A stretch of DNA of 64,000 nt, taken from Kineococcus terrestris (GTDB taxonomy: Bacteria > Actinomycetota > Actinomycetes > Actinomycetales > Kineococcaceae). Below the pieces are notes generated by a model that was not told the origin of the DNA, did no database searches, and saw nothing but the letters and a program-made list of their open reading frames with translations. Where the stretch lies: assembly GCF_041020765.1 (NCBI RefSeq), contig NZ_JBEUEJ010000013.1. The stretch is one strand, 5' to 3'. The number at the start of each line of letters is the position of its first letter. The stretch's first letter is position 1. The translations under genes and the position numbers were made by a program. Of the stretch, positions 14,688 to 23,070 are shown in pieces.

Positions 14688-16736
14688 CTACGCCGGGGCG
14701 TCCGCGCCCCGCCCGGTGGGCACCAGCGAGGAGGCCAGCCACGCGTCGGGGATCCCGAAACCCGCCAGCAGGGTGTCCACGTGCGGGCGCAGGCCGCGGC
14801 AGGCGGCGTTCACGGCGTGGGTGAGGGCCTTGGCGTGGGCGGACGTCATCCGCCGGTGCTGCAGGTACCAGCCCTTCTCCTGCTCCAGCAGCGCCAGCAC
14901 GTGCAGGTCCAGGACCCGCCCCAGCAGCGCGGCCACCGCCGGGTCCTCCGCGCGCACCACGGCCGCGGCGAACGCGTCGGCGACGACCCGGTCGGTGTGC
15001 GCGCGGGCCGCCAGCAGCAGGTGGTCGTTGAGGTCGTCCAGCGCGGTGAACGCCTCCTCGGCCGGGCGCTGGCGCGCGCGGCGCACCCGCTTGGCCAGCG
15101 ACTCCACGACGTGCTGCTCGCGCTCGGCGAGCATCCGCAGCTGCCACTCGCGGTCGTGCAGCTCGTCGCCGGCGCGGCCGCTGGAGACGATGTCGGCGAC
15201 CAGCGAGCGCGCCGGGCTGCGCCCCGCGATCGTCGTCACGAGGTCGCGCGTGGCGAAGCGCGCCATCCCCAGGGTGTCCAGGTCGTTGAACTGCTGCGCG
15301 TAGGACGTCAGCAGCCCCTTGGCGACCAGCTGCGACAGGACGGTGTTGTCGCCCTCGAACGTGGTGAACACGTCGGTGTCGGCCTTCAGCTGCGGCAGGC
15401 GGCTGCTGGACAGGTACCCGTGGCCGCCGCACGCCTCCCGGCACGTCTGGATCGTGCGGGTCGCGTGCCAGGTGGAGGCCACCTTCATCGCCGCGGCCAG
15501 GCCCTCGAACGCGCGCTGGCGGGCGGGTTCGACCTCCCGGCCGGCCAGCTGCACGCGCAGCAGCTCGTCCATCTCGCCCATCAGCTCGTCCTGGGCGAAG
15601 CTCAGCGCGTACGTGGCGGCCAGCGGCACCAGCAGCCGGCGCTGGTGGGCCAGGTAGTCCAGCAGCAGCACCTCCTCGCCGCTGCCGCCGTCGGCGGCGC
15701 TGGGGCGGGCGAACTGCCGGCGCTCCCCGGCGTAGCGCAGCGCGATCGTCAGCGCGACCTTCGTCTGGCTGATCGCGCCGCCGGAGACGCTGACGCGACC
15801 CTTCACGAGCGCGCCGAGCATGGTGAAGAACCGCGAGGCCGCGCTGGCGACCGGGCTGGAGTAGGTGCCGTCGGGGGCGACCTGCGCGTAGCGGTCCAGG
15901 AGGTTCTCGCGCGGCACCCGCACGGCGTCGAAGGACAGCCGGCCGTTGTCGACGCCGTTCAGGCCCATCTTGGGCCCGTCGTCCTCGCGGTGGACGCCGG
16001 GCGCGGGAGCGCCGTCGACGACCAGCGGCACGAGGAACGCGTGGACGCCGCGGCGCTCGCCGCCGGTGATCAGCTGCGCGAACACGACGGCGACCTCGGC
16101 GTCCTCGGCGGCGCCGCCGACGTAGTCCTTGCGCGCCGAGGGGTCCGGGGTGTGGACGACGAACTCCCGCGTCGCCGGGTCGTAGGTGGCGGTGGTGCGC
16201 AGGGAGGCGACGTCGGAGCCGTGCCCGGTCTCGGTCATCGCGAAGCAGCCGCGCAGCTCCAGGCGCAGCAGGCGGGGCAGCAGCTCGGCGTGGTGGCGCT
16301 CGGTGCCCAGGGCCTGCACGGCGCCGCCGAACAGGCCCCACTGCACCCCGGACTTGATCATCAGGGAGGCGTCGGCGAACCCGAGCATCTCGAACTGCGC
16401 CACCTGGGCGCCGGGCGCGTCGGCGCCGCCGTACCGGGAGGAGAAACCCTGCTCGTGCCCGCCGATCCCGGCGATGCGGCGCAGCCGCTCGCGGGTGAGG
16501 TCGCGCACCTGCGCGGTGCTCAGGTGGTCGACCGGGGCGAAGAAGTCCAGCGGGACGGTGCGGCGGAACTCCTCGCGGACGTCGGCGAACCGGCCGTCGA
16601 GGAACCGGCGCAGTTCCCCGGGGTCGACGGGCAGCGGCGGGGCGGGTTCCGGCGCGGGGACCGCGGCGGCGGGCGCGGCGGGCGCGTCGGGCGCTGCCGG
16701 GGCGGGGGTGGTCACGGGCACGTCGGTGGTCGTCAT
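14688..16736 (-). CDS. Acyl-CoA oxidase/dehydrogenase (ACOX-type)
   Basis: An FAD enzyme oxidising acyl-CoA to trans-2-enoyl-CoA. The 682-residue length and C-terminal domain fit the peroxisomal acyl-CoA oxidase branch rather than a 380-residue dehydrogenase. After an Ala/Pro linker (1-40) the order is: N-terminal helical domain; flavin segment ELRGCFAMTETGHGSDVASLRTTA; the ACOX-like DGPKMGLNGVDNGRLSFDAVRVPRENLLD; second FAD domain with RYAGERRQFA and CREACGGHGYLSSSRLPQL; FTTFEGDNTVLSQ; and a C-terminal ACOX domain to DAFAAAVVRAEDP and FGIPDAWLAS. It overlaps the upstream TetR gene by four bases (ATGA), so regulator and oxidase share an operon. Electron acceptor (oxygen or ETF) cannot be settled from sequence. 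Confidence 0.88.
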   Translation of the reverse strand: MTTTDVPVTTPAPAAPDAPAAPAAAVPAPEPAPPLPVDPGELRRFLDGRFADVREEFRRTVPLDFFAPVDHLSTAQVRDLTRERLRRIAGIGGHEQGFSSRYGGADAPGAQVAQFEMLGFADASLMIKSGVQWGLFGGAVQALGTERHHAELLPRLLRLELRGCFAMTETGHGSDVASLRTTATYDPATREFVVHTPDPSARKDYVGGAAEDAEVAVVFAQLITGGERRGVHAFLVPLVVDGAPAPGVHREDDGPKMGLNGVDNGRLSFDAVRVPRENLLDRYAQVAPDGTYSSPVASAASRFFTMLGALVKGRVSVSGGAISQTKVALTIALRYAGERRQFARPSAADGGSGEEVLLLDYLAHQRRLLVPLAATYALSFAQDELMGEMDELLRVQLAGREVEPARQRAFEGLAAAMKVASTWHATRTIQTCREACGGHGYLSSSRLPQLKADTDVFTTFEGDNTVLSQLVAKGLLTSYAQQFNDLDTLGMARFATRDLVTTIAGRSPARSLVADIVSSGRAGDELHDREWQLRMLAEREQHVVESLAKRVRRARQRPAEEAFTALDDLNDHLLLAARAHTDRVVADAFAAAVVRAEDPAVAALLGRVLDLHVLALLEQEKGWYLQHRRMTSAHAKALTHAVNAACRGLRPHVDTLLAGFGIPDAWLASSLVPTGRGADAPA

Positions 16737-17431
16737 CGGTCCTCCTGCGGTGCGGCGCGGGTGCTGTCCAGGAACGTCGCCAGCCCGCCCCAGGCGAGGT
16801 CGGTCAGCTCGCGGGCGACGGCGTCGGCGTCGGGGCGGTCGGGGGTGGAGATCCAGCGGTCGGCGGCGGCGCGGATCATCGCGACGACGCCGTGGGCCAG
16901 GACGTCGGTGGCCACCGAGGTGGACCCGGCGGCGCGCAGGTGGGCGGTGATCGTGGTGGCGGTCTCGTCGGCGACGACCCCGGTGAGGTGCTGGACGGGG
17001 TCGCGCTGGGCGGGGCGGTCCAGGAACGGGTGCGAGACGACGAACCGGTAGACCTCCGGGTCCTTCTCCACCAGCCGCAGGTACGTGGTGACGATGGCGG
17101 CCAGGCCCTCGCGGGGGGAGCCGGCCGCGGCCACGGCCGCGCGCAGCTCGCGCACGATGCGCCGGTTCACCCGGCTGGCCACCGCGAGGTAGAGGTCCTC
17201 CTTGTCGGAGAAGTGCCGGTACAGCACCGTCTTGCTCGTGCCGGCCTCGGCGGCCAGGTCGTCCATGCCGATGCCCGCGCCGCGCCGGGTGATGGCGCGC
17301 AGCGCGGCGGTGACCAGCTCCTCGCGGCGGGCGCGGCGGTGCTCGGCCCAGCGGGTGCGGCGCCCGTCGGCCCTCGCGGGCGCTGCGGGCGCGGGCGGCG
17401 GGGCGACGGCGGTGTCGGGAGCGGCGTCCAC
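16733..17431 (-). CDS. TetR family regulator of the fatty acid oxidation cluster
   Basis: A 232-residue protein. After a 30-residue Ala/Pro leader comes a standard TetR HTH (REELVTAALRAITRRGAGIGMDDLAAEAGTSKTVLYRHFSDKEDLYLAVA). The ligand domain contains a hydrophobic pocket-like stretch (LAAIVTTYLRLVEKDPEVYRFVVSHPFLD) similar to fatty acid-linked TetR proteins. It sits between the oxidase it overlaps and the divergent thiolase operon, and the intergenic region holds paired GGTACCCG repeats. It probably represses both directions and releases DNA on binding an acyl-CoA (inference). A TACCGT hexamer ends six bases before its GTG, so the mRNA may be leaderless. Confidence 0.88.
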   Translation of the reverse strand: MDAAPDTAVAPPPAPAAPARADGRRTRWAEHRRARREELVTAALRAITRRGAGIGMDDLAAEAGTSKTVLYRHFSDKEDLYLAVASRVNRRIVRELRAAVAAAGSPREGLAAIVTTYLRLVEKDPEVYRFVVSHPFLDRPAQRDPVQHLTGVVADETATTITAHLRAAGSTSVATDVLAHGVVAMIRAAADRWISTPDRPDADAVARELTDLAWGGLATFLDSTRAAPQEDR

Positions 17432-17437
17432 GTCTCG

Positions 17438-17486
17438 ACGGTACCCGCTCCACCGGGTATCCGGTACCCGAAGTACCTGTTAGCTT
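17438..17486. promoter_or_regulatory. Divergent promoter and candidate TetR operator
   Basis: GGTACCCG occurs at 17440-17447 and 17463-17470. CGGGTA at 17454-17459 and TACCCG at 17465-17470 form an inverted repeat around TCCGG, and GGTAC (17463-17467) also pairs with GTACC (17473-17477). TACCGT read on the minus strand (17438-17443) is the -10 of the TetR gene; TAGCTT (17481-17486) is a candidate -10 for the thiolase operon with an RBS-containing leader. The repeats therefore cover both promoters, as expected for an autoregulating TetR. Confidence 0.6.
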
Positions 17487-17521
17487 GGTCGAGTTCACGC
17501 CGCGCTCGACGAGGAGGCCCC

Positions 17522-18835
17522 GTGCCCGACCGCCCCGCCCCCCGACCGGTGCGCCGCGCCGCGATCGTCGGGGGCAACCGCACGCCCTTCGTCCGCGCCG
17601 GCCGCGCCTACGCGCGGGCCTCCGCGCAGGACCTCATGACCGCCGCCCTCGACGGCCTCGTCGCCCGGTACGGGCTGGCCGGCGAGCGCCTGGGCGAGGT
17701 CGTCGGCGGCGCGGTCCTGCGCCACAGCCGCGACCTGAACATCACCCGCGAGGCGCTGCTGTCCACGGCGCTCGACCCGGCCACGCCGGCGCACGACGTC
17801 TCCCAGGCGTGCGCGACGAGCCTGCAGGCGGCCGTCACCGTCGCGAACAAGATCGCCCTCGGGCAGGTCGAGGCGGGGATCGCGGCCGGCGCCGACAGCG
17901 CCAGCGACGCCCCGATCGCCGTCGACGAGGGTCTGCGGCGCGTCCTGCTGGAGCTGTCGCGCGCCCGCACGCCCGCCGCGAAGCTCAAGGCGCTGGCGGG
18001 CCTGCGCCCCGGGCAGCTGCGCCCCGCGCCGCCGCGCAACGCCGAGCCGCGCACCGGCCTGTCGATGGGCGAGCACGCCGCGCGCACCGCGCTGGAGCAC
18101 CGCGTCGGGCGCGAGGAGCAGGACGCCCTCGCCCTGGCCAGCCACCGCCACCTCGCCGCGGCCTACGAGCGCGGGTTCTTCGACGACCTGCTCACCCCCT
18201 ACCTCGGGGTGCGCCGCGACGACGTCCTGCGCCCGGACACCACCGCCGAGAAGCTGGCGCAGCTGCGTCCCGTCTTCGGCCGGCGCCTGGAGGAGGCGGG
18301 CCAGGGCGAGGCCACCATGACGGCCGGGAACTCCACCCCGCTCTCGGACGGTGCGGCCGCCGTCCTGCTGGCCTCCGACGAGTGGGCCGCCGAGCGCCGC
18401 CTGGACGTCCTGGCGCACCTGGTGGACGCCGAGACCGCCGCCGTCGACCACGCGCGCGGCGGCGAGGGCCTGCTGACGGCACCCGTGCACGCCGTCCCGC
18501 GCCTGCTGCGGCGCAACGGGTTGCGGCTGGAGGACTTCGACGTCGTGGAGGTCCACGAGGCGTTCGCCTCCACCGTGCTGGCGACCCTGGCCGCCTGGGA
18601 GGACGCGGAGTTCTGCCGCGACCGGCTGGGCCTGGACGGCCCGCTGGGCACCGTCGACCGCGCGCGGCTGAACGTCACGGGTTCCTCGCTGGCGACGGGG
18701 CACCCGTTCGCGGCGACCGGCGCCCGGATCCTCGCCACGACGGCCAAGCTGCTCGCCGAGCGCGGCGGCGGCCTGGCGCTGATCTCGGTCTGCGCGGCCG
18801 GCGGGCAGGGCGTGGCCGCGGTCGTGGAGCGGTGA
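17522..18835 (+). CDS. Thiolase (acetyl-CoA C-acyltransferase)
   Basis: Cleaves 3-ketoacyl-CoA with CoA in beta-oxidation, or runs in reverse. The 437-residue protein has the catalytic Cys in VSQACATSLQAAV, the family VEVHEAFASTVLATLAAWE segment, the active His in GSSLATGHPFAATGARI and the second Cys in ISVCAAGGQG. The sequence AAIVGGNRTPFVRAG near the start and a longer central insert resemble FadI/FadA2-type thiolases. GTG start with GAGGAGG at ideal spacing. It heads a three-gene unit (thiolase, FabG-type reductase, MaoC) divergent from TetR-oxidase. With the oxidase, these supply oxidation, hydration, oxidation and thiolysis steps of a fatty acid spiral. Confidence 0.9.
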   Translation: MPDRPAPRPVRRAAIVGGNRTPFVRAGRAYARASAQDLMTAALDGLVARYGLAGERLGEVVGGAVLRHSRDLNITREALLSTALDPATPAHDVSQACATSLQAAVTVANKIALGQVEAGIAAGADSASDAPIAVDEGLRRVLLELSRARTPAAKLKALAGLRPGQLRPAPPRNAEPRTGLSMGEHAARTALEHRVGREEQDALALASHRHLAAAYERGFFDDLLTPYLGVRRDDVLRPDTTAEKLAQLRPVFGRRLEEAGQGEATMTAGNSTPLSDGAAAVLLASDEWAAERRLDVLAHLVDAETAAVDHARGGEGLLTAPVHAVPRLLRRNGLRLEDFDVVEVHEAFASTVLATLAAWEDAEFCRDRLGLDGPLGTVDRARLNVTGSSLATGHPFAATGARILATTAKLLAERGGGLALISVCAAGGQGVAAVVER

Positions 18836-18876
18836 GGGACCCCGTGAGGACCAGGACGACGACGAGGAGGAGCGCG

Positions 18877-20187
18877 GTGGACGCCTCGGTGCTGCTGCAG
18901 AACCCGATCGCGGCGCGCGCCGGCGTGCCGCAGCCGCCCGCGCTGCGGCGCTGGGAACCCGGGCAGGAACTGCTCACCGGGCCCGCGCTGCTGCTCGGGA
19001 CGGGCGCGGCGCCGCTGCTGCCGGCCGTGCGCGGCTGGCTGCGCGCGGCCGGGGCCGCCGTGCTCGAGGAGCTGCCCGGGGAGGGGGAGCGGCTGGGCGC
19101 CGTCGTCGTGGACGCGAGCGCCGCGCGCACCGTCGACGACCTGGCGGCGCTGCGCGCCCCGCTGGCCCCGGCGTTCCGGCGCCTGGCCCGCGGTGGGCGG
19201 GTGCTGCTGCTGGGGACCCCGCCGGCGCAGGCGCCCGGTGTCGAGGCCGCCGCCGTGCAGCAGGGCCTGGAGGGGTTCTCCCGCTCGCTGGGCAAGGAGA
19301 CCCGCGGCGGCGCCACCGTGAACCTGCTGCGGGTGGCCGAGGGCACCGGTGACGCGCTGCGCGCCCCGCTGCTGTTCCTGGCCTCCGCGCGCGCCGCGTA
19401 CGTGTCCGGGCAGGTCCTCGACGTCGCGCCCGCCCCCGGGCCGGTCGCCGACCGGCCCGTGCGCACCGCGGTCGTCACCGGTGCGGCGCAGGGCATCGGG
19501 GCCGCCACCGCCGAGGTGCTGGCCCGCGGCGGCGCGCACGTCGTGTGCGCCGACCTGGCCGCCTCGGGCGAGGCGCTGGCCGCCGTCGCCAACCGCGTCG
19601 GCGGGTCCACCCTGCACCTGGACGTCACCGCCGACGACGCCCCGCGCGTGCTGGCCGAGCACCTGGCCCGCCGCTTCGGCGGCGCCGACGTCGTCGTCCA
19701 CAACGCCGGCGTCACCCGCGACCGCTCGTTCGTGAACCTCGACGACCGGGCCTGGCGGCAGGTCCTCGACGTGAACCTGCGCGCGCCGCTGCGCCTGACC
19801 GACGGGCTGCTGGCGGCCGACGGCGCGCTCGCGCCCGGCGCCCGGTTCGTGTGCCTGTCGTCGGTCAACGGGCTGGCGGGCGCGCGGGGGCAGACGAACT
19901 ACGCGGCCAGCAAGGCGGGGCTCGTGGGGTTCGTGCGCGCGCAGGCCGGTCCGCTGGCCGCGCGCGGGTTCGCCGTCAACGCCGTCGCGCCGGGTTTCGT
20001 GGAGACCGCGATGACGGCCGCCATGCCGTTCGTGGCCCGCGAGGTCGCCCGGCGCGCCAGCAGCCTGCAGCAGGGCGGGCTGCCGGTGGACGTCGCCGAG
20101 GCCGTCGCGTTCCTGGCCCAGCCGGACGCCGGCGGCGTCAACGGCCAGGTCCTGCGGGTGTGCGGGCAGAACCTCGTGGGGGCCTGA
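18877..20187 (+). CDS. FabG4-type 3-oxoacyl reductase (two-domain SDR)
   Basis: A 436-residue SDR with a degenerate N-terminal Rossmann-like domain (about 1-190, containing GPALLLGTGAAPLLPAVRGWLRAAGA and VSGQVLDVAPAPGP) and a complete C-terminal SDR domain. The latter has TGAAQGIGAATAEVLARGGA, HNAGVTRDRSF, CLSSVNGLAGARGQTNYAASKAGL (Ser, Tyr, Lys) and VAPGFVETAMTAAMP. This arrangement is that of FabG4 (mycobacterial Rv0242c), a high-molecular-weight reductase acting on 3-oxoacyl-CoA or ACP. The GTG at 18877 is chosen over an upstream GTG because GAGGAGGAG precedes it. It lies between thiolase and MaoC genes, the same order as fadA2-fabG4-htdX in mycobacteria. Confidence 0.88.
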   Translation: MDASVLLQNPIAARAGVPQPPALRRWEPGQELLTGPALLLGTGAAPLLPAVRGWLRAAGAAVLEELPGEGERLGAVVVDASAARTVDDLAALRAPLAPAFRRLARGGRVLLLGTPPAQAPGVEAAAVQQGLEGFSRSLGKETRGGATVNLLRVAEGTGDALRAPLLFLASARAAYVSGQVLDVAPAPGPVADRPVRTAVVTGAAQGIGAATAEVLARGGAHVVCADLAASGEALAAVANRVGGSTLHLDVTADDAPRVLAEHLARRFGGADVVVHNAGVTRDRSFVNLDDRAWRQVLDVNLRAPLRLTDGLLAADGALAPGARFVCLSSVNGLAGARGQTNYAASKAGLVGFVRAQAGPLAARGFAVNAVAPGFVETAMTAAMPFVAREVARRASSLQQGGLPVDVAEAVAFLAQPDAGGVNGQVLRVCGQNLVGA

Positions 20188-20188
20188 G

Positions 20189-21097
20189 GTGAGCACCACC
20201 ACCCGCACCACCGTCGCGCCGGCCCTGGCGCGCAGCTACGCCCGCTCCCTGCTGCGGCGCGGGAGCGAGCGGGCCGTCGACCTGCCCCGCACCCGGTACG
20301 TGCAGCACGGCGTGCGCGCCGACGTCGACCGCCTCGCGGCGTTCTGCCGCGAGACCGGCTCCCCGCTGCGCGACCGGCTGCCGCTGCCGTACGGGCACCT
20401 GCTGGGGTTCGGCCTGCAGGTGGACCTGCTGGTCTCCGAGCCGTTCCCGTTCCGCCTGCTGGGCCTGGTGCACGTGCACCAGCGGTTCGTCCAGCGCCGC
20501 GCGCTGCGCCTGGAGGACGGCCTGGCGGACGCGGCCGGGTTCGACGTCGCCGTGCGGGCCACGGGGATGCGCCCGCACCGGCGCGGCGCCCTCGTGGACG
20601 TCGTCACCGAGGTCCGCGCGCCCGGCGACGACCCCCTCGGCCCGGCCTCCTGGGAGGGCCGCAGCCGCTACCTGGCGCGGGGCGTGCGGGTGCCCGGTGC
20701 GCCCGCGCGCGAGGACGACCCGCTGCCGCGGCCCGAGCGCGGCGCCGTCGCGCGGTGGCGCGTGGACGCCGGCACGGGGCGGCGCTGGGCGGCGCTCAGC
20801 GGCGACGTGAACCCGATCCACCTCGCCGCCCCCGCCGCGCGGCTGTTCGGGTTCCGCCGGGCGATCGCGCACGGGCTGTGGACGGCCTCGCGCAGCCTGG
20901 CCGCGCTGGACGCGCTGCCCGAGCGGGTGCGCGCCGACGTGGAGCTCACCGCGCCGCTGCTGCTGCCGGCGGACGTCGAGCACGTCGTGGCCCGCGACGC
21001 GGACGGCTGGAGCACCGTGGTGCGCGGGCGCCCGCGCGGGGACCGCCCGGCGCGCGTCCACCTGGTCGCCCGGGTCGGGGAGCTGCCGGCGCCCTGA
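20189..21097 (+). CDS. MaoC-like (R)-enoyl-CoA hydratase, HtdX type
   Basis: A 302-residue double hot-dog protein. The C-terminal half carries the hydratase-2 motif as WAALSGDVNPIHLAAPAARLFGFRRAIAHGLWTASRSLA, with catalytic Asp and His in SGDVNPIH. The N-terminal half (PLPYGHLLGFGLQVDLLVSEPFPFRLLGLVHVHQRFVQ) matches the regulatory hot-dog of the mycobacterial HtdX/HtdY group. It hydrates trans-2-enoyl to 3-hydroxyacyl thioesters, linking the acyl-CoA oxidase and the FabG4-type enzyme next door. The GTG start lies one base after the FabG4 stop, so translation is probably coupled. Confidence 0.85.
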   Translation: MSTTTRTTVAPALARSYARSLLRRGSERAVDLPRTRYVQHGVRADVDRLAAFCRETGSPLRDRLPLPYGHLLGFGLQVDLLVSEPFPFRLLGLVHVHQRFVQRRALRLEDGLADAAGFDVAVRATGMRPHRRGALVDVVTEVRAPGDDPLGPASWEGRSRYLARGVRVPGAPAREDDPLPRPERGAVARWRVDAGTGRRWAALSGDVNPIHLAAPAARLFGFRRAIAHGLWTASRSLAALDALPERVRADVELTAPLLLPADVEHVVARDADGWSTVVRGRPRGDRPARVHLVARVGELPAP

Positions 21098-21123
21098 GGC
21101 GTCCCGGGCCTCCCGGCGCGTGG

Positions 21124-21129
21124 TTGGGT
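21124..21129 (+). promoter_or_regulatory. Candidate -10 (TTGGGT), leaderless geometry
   Basis: TTGGGT ends seven bases before the GTG at 21137 and includes the alternative GTG at 21128. The spacing supports 21137 as the true start. Confidence 0.4.
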
Positions 21130-21136
21130 GGGCCGC

Positions 21137-21886
21137 GTGAGCGCGACGAGCGGGACGGTGCTGCTGCTGGGCGGGCGCAGCGAGATCGGGCTGGAGGTCG
21201 CCGAGCGGCTGGTCCGCGACGGCGCGGCGGCGGTGGTGCTCGCCGCCCGGCGCAGCCACGACCTCGACGCCGAGCGCCGCCGCCTGCTCGACGCCGGTGC
21301 CCGCGAGGTCGAGACGCTGGAGTTCGACGCCGACGACGTCGCCGCGCACGGGCCGCTGCTGGCCGACGTCGTCGCCCGGTACGGCGCCGTGGACGCCGTC
21401 GTCGCCTTCGGCGTCCTGGGCGACCAGGCGCGCGCCGAGCGCGACCCCGCGCACGCGCTGGCCGTCGTCCACACCGACTACGTCGCGCAGGTCAGCGTCC
21501 TGTCCCACCTGGCGAACCTCCTGCGCCCGCTGCGCGCCGGGCGGATCGTCGTGTTCTCCTCGATCGCCGGGTGGCGGGTGCGCCGCGCGAACTACGTCTA
21601 CGGCTCGGCCAAGGCCGGCCTCGACGGTTTCGCCAGCGGCCTGGCCGACGCCCTGGCCGGCAGCGGTGTGCACCTGCTGCTGGTGCGCCCGGGGTTCGTG
21701 GTGGGCCGCATGACGACCGGCATGGACCCCGCCCCGCTGTCCAGCACCCCCGGCCAGGTCGCCGACGCCGTCGTCGCCGCCCTGCGCGCCGGCCGCGGCA
21801 GCGCGTGGGTCCCGCCGGCCCTGCAGGCGCTGGCGACGGCCATGCGCGCCACGCCCCGGCCGCTGTGGCGGCGCGCGCCGCGCTGA
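21137..21886 (+). CDS. DprE2-like short-chain reductase
   Basis: A 249-residue SDR resembling decaprenylphosphoryl-2-keto-ribose reductase (DprE2). Features shared with DprE2 are the opening TVLLLGGRSEIGLEVAERL, VETLEFDADDV, VDAVVAFGVLGDQARAE (replacing the usual NNAG), the active-site stretch VFSSIAGWRVRRANYVYGSAKAGLDGFASGLADAL and LLVRPGFVVGRMTTGM. DprE1-DprE2 epimerise decaprenylphosphoryl ribose to arabinose for arabinan walls. No dprE1 is adjacent and arabinan has not been shown here, so the real substrate is open. GTG at 21128 is an alternative start. Confidence 0.75.
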   Translation: MSATSGTVLLLGGRSEIGLEVAERLVRDGAAAVVLAARRSHDLDAERRRLLDAGAREVETLEFDADDVAAHGPLLADVVARYGAVDAVVAFGVLGDQARAERDPAHALAVVHTDYVAQVSVLSHLANLLRPLRAGRIVVFSSIAGWRVRRANYVYGSAKAGLDGFASGLADALAGSGVHLLLVRPGFVVGRMTTGMDPAPLSSTPGQVADAVVAALRAGRGSAWVPPALQALATAMRATPRPLWRRAPR

Positions 21887-21896
21887 GCCCCGCGGG

Positions 21897-22967
21897 TCAG
21901 CCGGCCGCCGACGGCGGAGCGAACTCCTCGAACGCCTCGTGCCCCGGCCGGACGCTGCCGTCGGCCTCGATGAAGTGCAGGTGCTCGGGGTGCCCGACGG
22001 GCCCGTGCTCGTCGCGGTGCAGGTCGGCGACCAGGCTGTGGTGCAGGGCGTGCACGGTGTACCCGATGCCGCGGGCGCGCAGCTGGCCGAGGGTGTAGCG
22101 CATGACCTCCACGTGCCGGGCGTCGTCGCGCGCGCCCCAGACGGTCTCGCTGGCGTAGAGGGGTTTGCCGACCGAGTCCGCGAAGGTGACGCACTCGTCG
22201 AGGTAGGCCTCGAAACCCTCCCGCGTGTGCACGTGCGTCTCCGGCCCGACGCCCTGCCACATCCAGTACGGGTGGAAGCCGAGGACATCGCTGAGGGGTT
22301 CGGTGGCCCGCAACGGGGCGAGGTCGGCCCAGTTGCCGATCGTCAGCGGCTGGCGCGCCCCGGCCGCCAGCACCACCCCGCGGCACCAGGCCAGCCAGCG
22401 CAGCTCGGCGGCGCACAGCGGGCTGTCCGGGTCGTGCACGTACTCGCCCATGAGCGGCTCGTCGCGGAGGTCCCACGCCGAGGTGCTCGTAGCGCAGGTC
22501 CCACGCCCACACGCGCTCGTCGTCGGCGTGGGCGCCGACCACCTCGGTCAGGTACCGGCGGAAGATCCGCTGCACGGGCGCGACCGCGTCGCCGTCGGCG
22601 AGCGGGTCGGCGAACAGGTCGTCGGCCCGCGTCCAGGCGCTGGCGTGCGGCAGCAGGTGGTCCAGCGGCACGCCGCCGAAGTCGCACACCGGGTCGCGCC
22701 AGCCGTTGAACAGCACCGGGACCACGGCGATCCCGTGCGCGGCGAACAGGCCCAGCCCGGCGTCCAGGTTCGCCAGGAAGCGGCCCGGGTCGCGCTGGAA
22801 CGCCTCGTGCGAGAGCCACCAGCGGGCGGTGTCCCGCTGGGGAACGCGGCCTTGCCGCGGGCCAACTCCACGGCCGTCCGGCCGTGGTCGTGGTGCTCCC
22901 ACAGGTCCAGGCCCGAGGACCCCCACGACCCGGCGTAGTTGAACCCGTGGACCTCGCTCGGCTCCAC
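21897..22967 (-). pseudogene. Glycoside hydrolase-like gene broken by two frame changes
   Basis: Reading on the minus strand, a (beta/alpha)8-type glycosidase-like protein of about 350 residues is split over frames. It starts MEPSEVHGFNYAGSWGSSG, then must shift after GKAAFP at the C-run complementary to 22839-22842 (one C missing) to continue QRDTARWWLSHEAFQRDP ... HGIAVVPVLFNGWRDP ... DERVWAWDLR. It must shift again at a 28-bp imperfect tandem duplication (22451-22478 and 22479-22506, 23 of 28 identical) to continue DEPLMGEYVHDPDSP ... LGFHPYWMWQGVG ... YASETVWGA to the stop. The unshifted frame terminates at 22548. The two lesions (-1 and +28) restore the original frame. WDLRDEPL holds the likely acid/base Glu and ASETVWG the likely nucleophile Glu of clan GH-A. 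RBS GGGAGG precedes the GTG. Confidence 0.72.
22451..22506 (-). repeat. 28-bp imperfect tandem duplication inside the broken glycosidase gene
   Basis: Two adjacent 28-base units differ at five positions. On the minus strand each begins GCGTGGGACCT. The first encodes AWDLRYEHL and the second VWDLRDEPL in the next frame. Because 28 is not a multiple of three, the duplication shifts the frame by one. Confidence 0.8.
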
Positions 22968-23057
22968 CGCGCGCCCCCTCCCGCCACCGGACGCACCGGA
23001 GGCTAGCCCGGGCGCCGCCCGTCCGCGGTTCGGCGCGCGCCGTCGGCGGACGCTGCC

Positions 23058-23063
23058 TAGCGT
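23058..23063 (+). promoter_or_regulatory. Candidate -10 (TAGCGT), leaderless geometry
   Basis: TAGCGT ends seven bases before the ATG of the SDR at 23071. No RBS intervenes (GCCGCCC). Confidence 0.5.
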
Positions 23064-23070
23064 GCCGCCC

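Noticed and set aside
14688..16736. Naming the acyl-CoA enzyme fadE5
   Set aside because: The motifs and C-terminal domain match acyl-CoA oxidases, not the FadE5-type dehydrogenase, even though the neighbouring genes match the fadE5-fadA2-fabG4-htdX neighbourhood.
21137..21886. Definite DprE2 assignment
   Set aside because: No dprE1 or arabinan genes are adjacent, so it is listed only as DprE2-like.
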